6,283 nucleotides of DNA from Actinomycetota bacterium (GTDB lineage: Bacteria > Actinomycetota > Actinomycetes > Nanopelagicales > Nanopelagicaceae): positions 1 through 6,283 of the forward strand of contig WLJF01000045.1 in NCBI GenBank assembly GCA_009701945.1. The letters run 5' to 3'. The notes under the pieces are model-generated. The model made no database searches. It saw nothing but the letters and a program-made list of their open reading frames with translations, and was not told the origin of the DNA. The stretch's first letter is position 1. Each line of letters starts with the position of its first letter. Positions 5,320-6,283 of this stretch are shown in pieces. A program made the position numbers and the translations under genes.

Positions 5320-5989
5320 TAGTTGCTACCTGTGTCTCTTCTTTTGTGACAAATGCCGATGCAATCGCTACACCGAGTATCGCTCCAGCTGTTTGAAAGA
5401 CGATGAAGAGCGGAACAGATTCAGGTGCAATTCCCGAGAAAGTATCTGTCCATGCACGAGCAAAGGTGACTGCAGGGTTTGCAAAGGATGTAGATGAAGT
5501 GAAGAAGTAAGCAGCGCCAATCCATCCTGCAACTACAAGGGGTGCGGCATCACCTTTCTTCTGTGATCCAAGGAGGTGGATGAGCATGAGAAGACCTGCT
5601 GTTGCAACGATCTCTCCAAGCCAAATTCCTTGACCTGAACGAATGAACTCAGAGGCAACGATTGCCTGACGGCCAAACATCGTGTTGGCAATGACTGTTC
5701 CCAGAACTCCACCTGCAAATTGAGCAATCACATAGGCAAGTAATTCTTGGCCACTTAATCTCTTGAAGAAGAACTCAGCGAGTGAGACCAGTGGATTAAA
5801 GTGCGAGCCGCTAATTCCTGCAAAGACATAAATCAGAAGAGCCAACATGAAGATGGTGGCCACGGTATTGATCAGGAGCTGGACTCCAACATCTTCGGTT
5901 ATAAACTGCGCCATCGCTCCAGAGCCAACAACTGTGGCAACAAGCAGGGCTGTACCGATAAATTCACCGAGGAACTTCTTGCGCAGCAT
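5312..5989 (-). CDS. aqpS: AqpS-like aquaglyceroporin, arsenite channel of an ars operon
   Basis: 225-residue MIP-family membrane channel with six predicted helices (about 8-28, 37-58, 83-104, 121-141, 150-166, 191-213). The two pore half-helices carry the NPA boxes: the first is degenerate, SHFNPLVS with Asn65-Pro66-Leu67, and the second is normal, NPAVTFAR at 171-178. The residue right after the second NPA, where water channels have the selectivity-filter Arg, is Val174. This widens the pore and, as I recall, matches AqpS of Sinorhizobium meliloti, which lets arsenite out of the cell. The partner arsC starts within its last codons, so the pair fits arsenate reduction followed by passive arsenite exit. 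The start is supported by AAAGGA (5995-6000) 5 bases upstream. No arsR or pump gene is visible next to it. Confidence 0.87.
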   Translation of the reverse strand: MLRKKFLGEFIGTALLVATVVGSGAMAQFITEDVGVQLLINTVATIFMLALLIYVFAGISGSHFNPLVSLAEFFFKRLSGQELLAYVIAQFAGGVLGTVIANTMFGRQAIVASEFIRSGQGIWLGEIVATAGLLMLIHLLGSQKKGDAAPLVVAGWIGAAYFFTSSTSFANPAVTFARAWTDTFSGIAPESVPLFIVFQTAGAILGVAIASAFVTKEETQVATNE

Positions 5990-5992
5990 GAG

Positions 5993-5998
5993 TATCCT
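5993..5998 (+). promoter_or_regulatory. -10 box for a probably leaderless CrtA-like gene
   Basis: TATCCT matches TANNNT and is followed by exactly 6 bases (TTAACT) before the ATG at 6005, the same geometry as in front of tetR. No purine-rich Shine-Dalgarno exists on the plus strand here, which supports leaderless translation. Confidence 0.5.
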
Positions 5999-6000
5999 TT
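5995..6000 (-). promoter_or_regulatory. Shine-Dalgarno of aqpS
   Basis: Minus-strand AAAGGA is separated from the aqpS ATG by TACTC. It overlaps the plus-strand -10 candidate of the divergent CrtA-like gene. The aqpS promoter itself must lie inside the 5' coding part of that gene; CATAGT just upstream on the minus strand is only a weak -10 candidate. Confidence 0.7.
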
Positions 6001-6004
6001 AACT

Positions 6005-6283
6005 ATGGAAAGCGCCGAGAAGGTCACCGTCGCTTACTTCTTTACTATTGCTCGCAAGAGTATTCCATTCGCCTTTCTCTCTATGGCAATTGACCGTGTG
6101 CGCAGTCGTAAGTTCACCGGGATTTCATTTTCCAAGCTTCTAGGAACTGGCTCAGGCCAGACCTTCACGCCTAGTGATGCAGTCCTTACCCGCTGGGGCA
6201 TGGTTGTTGTTGTCGATAAGAATCGTCTTCAAGCTTTCGATCAATCCTCCATCATCTCCAACTGGAGAAAGAGATCGACATCA
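6005..6283 (+). CDS. CrtA-like (spheroidene monooxygenase family) protein, 5' part
   Basis: 93 codons from ATG, still open at the window end. The N-terminus EKVTVAYFFTIARKSIPFAF is followed by ISFSKLLGTGSGQTFTPSDA, LTRWGMVVVVDK and FDQSSIISNW. The run KLLGTGSG-TFTPSDA-RW is the recognisable core of the CrtA-like family, named for the spheroidene monooxygenase of purple-bacterial carotenoid synthesis. Many members in non-phototrophic actinobacteria have no assigned substrate, so a carotenoid role is only a family-based suggestion. No other carotenoid gene is visible here. A full-length member has about 200-240 residues, so more than half is missing. Only 15 bp separate its start from the divergent aqpS start. 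Confidence 0.75.
   Translation, partial: MESAEKVTVAYFFTIARKSIPFAFLSMAIDRVRSRKFTGISFSKLLGTGSGQTFTPSDAVLTRWGMVVVVDKNRLQAFDQSSIISNWRKRSTS

Noticed and set aside
5533..5727. Minus-strand frame inside aqpS and minus frame 4618-4803 opposite tetR
   Set aside because: The first is an out-of-frame shadow of a membrane protein gene and the second is antisense to a complete TetR gene. Neither shows a motif or ribosome binding site.

Overview
The window is a dense stretch of bacterial chromosome of middling GC content (by eye a little under 50%). It suggests a free-living actinobacterium with a streamlined genome, possibly of the freshwater acI / 'Ca. Planktophila'-like type. The hints are very tight gene packing (gaps of 2 and 15 bp, overlaps of 4 and 8 bp), two promoters of the TANNNT-N6-ATG form typical of leaderless actinobacterial genes, an ArsC of actinobacterial type, and an OmpA-domain surface protein beside YbaK, TetR and CrtA-like genes. 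The lineage is inferred; nothing in the window proves it.

Layout. (1) 1-198, plus strand: the 3' end of a YbaK/EbsC-type aminoacyl-tRNA deacylase. (2) 201-4133, minus strand: one very large gene (1310 residues) for a secreted modular protein. Its order is signal peptide, concanavalin-A/LamG-like jelly roll, Ig-like domains, four fibronectin-III-like domains, an unrecognised helical segment, a Pro/Thr linker and a C-terminal OmpA-type peptidoglycan-binding domain. (3) 4134-4276: the only sizeable intergenic region (143 bp), divergent, and packed with four copies of an 8-mer, TCTTTTAT/ATAAAAGA, in both orientations. (4) 4277-4924, plus strand: a TetR-family regulator. (5) 4921-5989, minus strand: a two-gene operon of an AqpS-like aquaglyceroporin followed by an arsenate reductase, overlapping by 8 bp. 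(6) 6005-6283, plus strand: the 5' end of a CrtA-like (spheroidene monooxygenase family) gene, divergent from aqpS with only 15 bp between the two start codons.

How the genes may work together. The TetR regulator and the large surface protein form a divergon, and the repeated 8-mers between them are the natural operator candidates. The regulator probably controls itself and the production of the surface protein. The AqpS-ArsC pair reads as a minimal arsenic detoxification module: arsenate is reduced in the cytoplasm and arsenite leaves passively through the channel. No ArsR regulator and no ArsB/Acr3 pump is visible. The YbaK and CrtA-like genes are neighbours with no evident functional link.

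No rRNA, tRNA, CRISPR array, insertion sequence or convincing intrinsic terminator was seen. Both convergent junctions (198/201 and 4921/4924) leave no room for a terminator between the genes.
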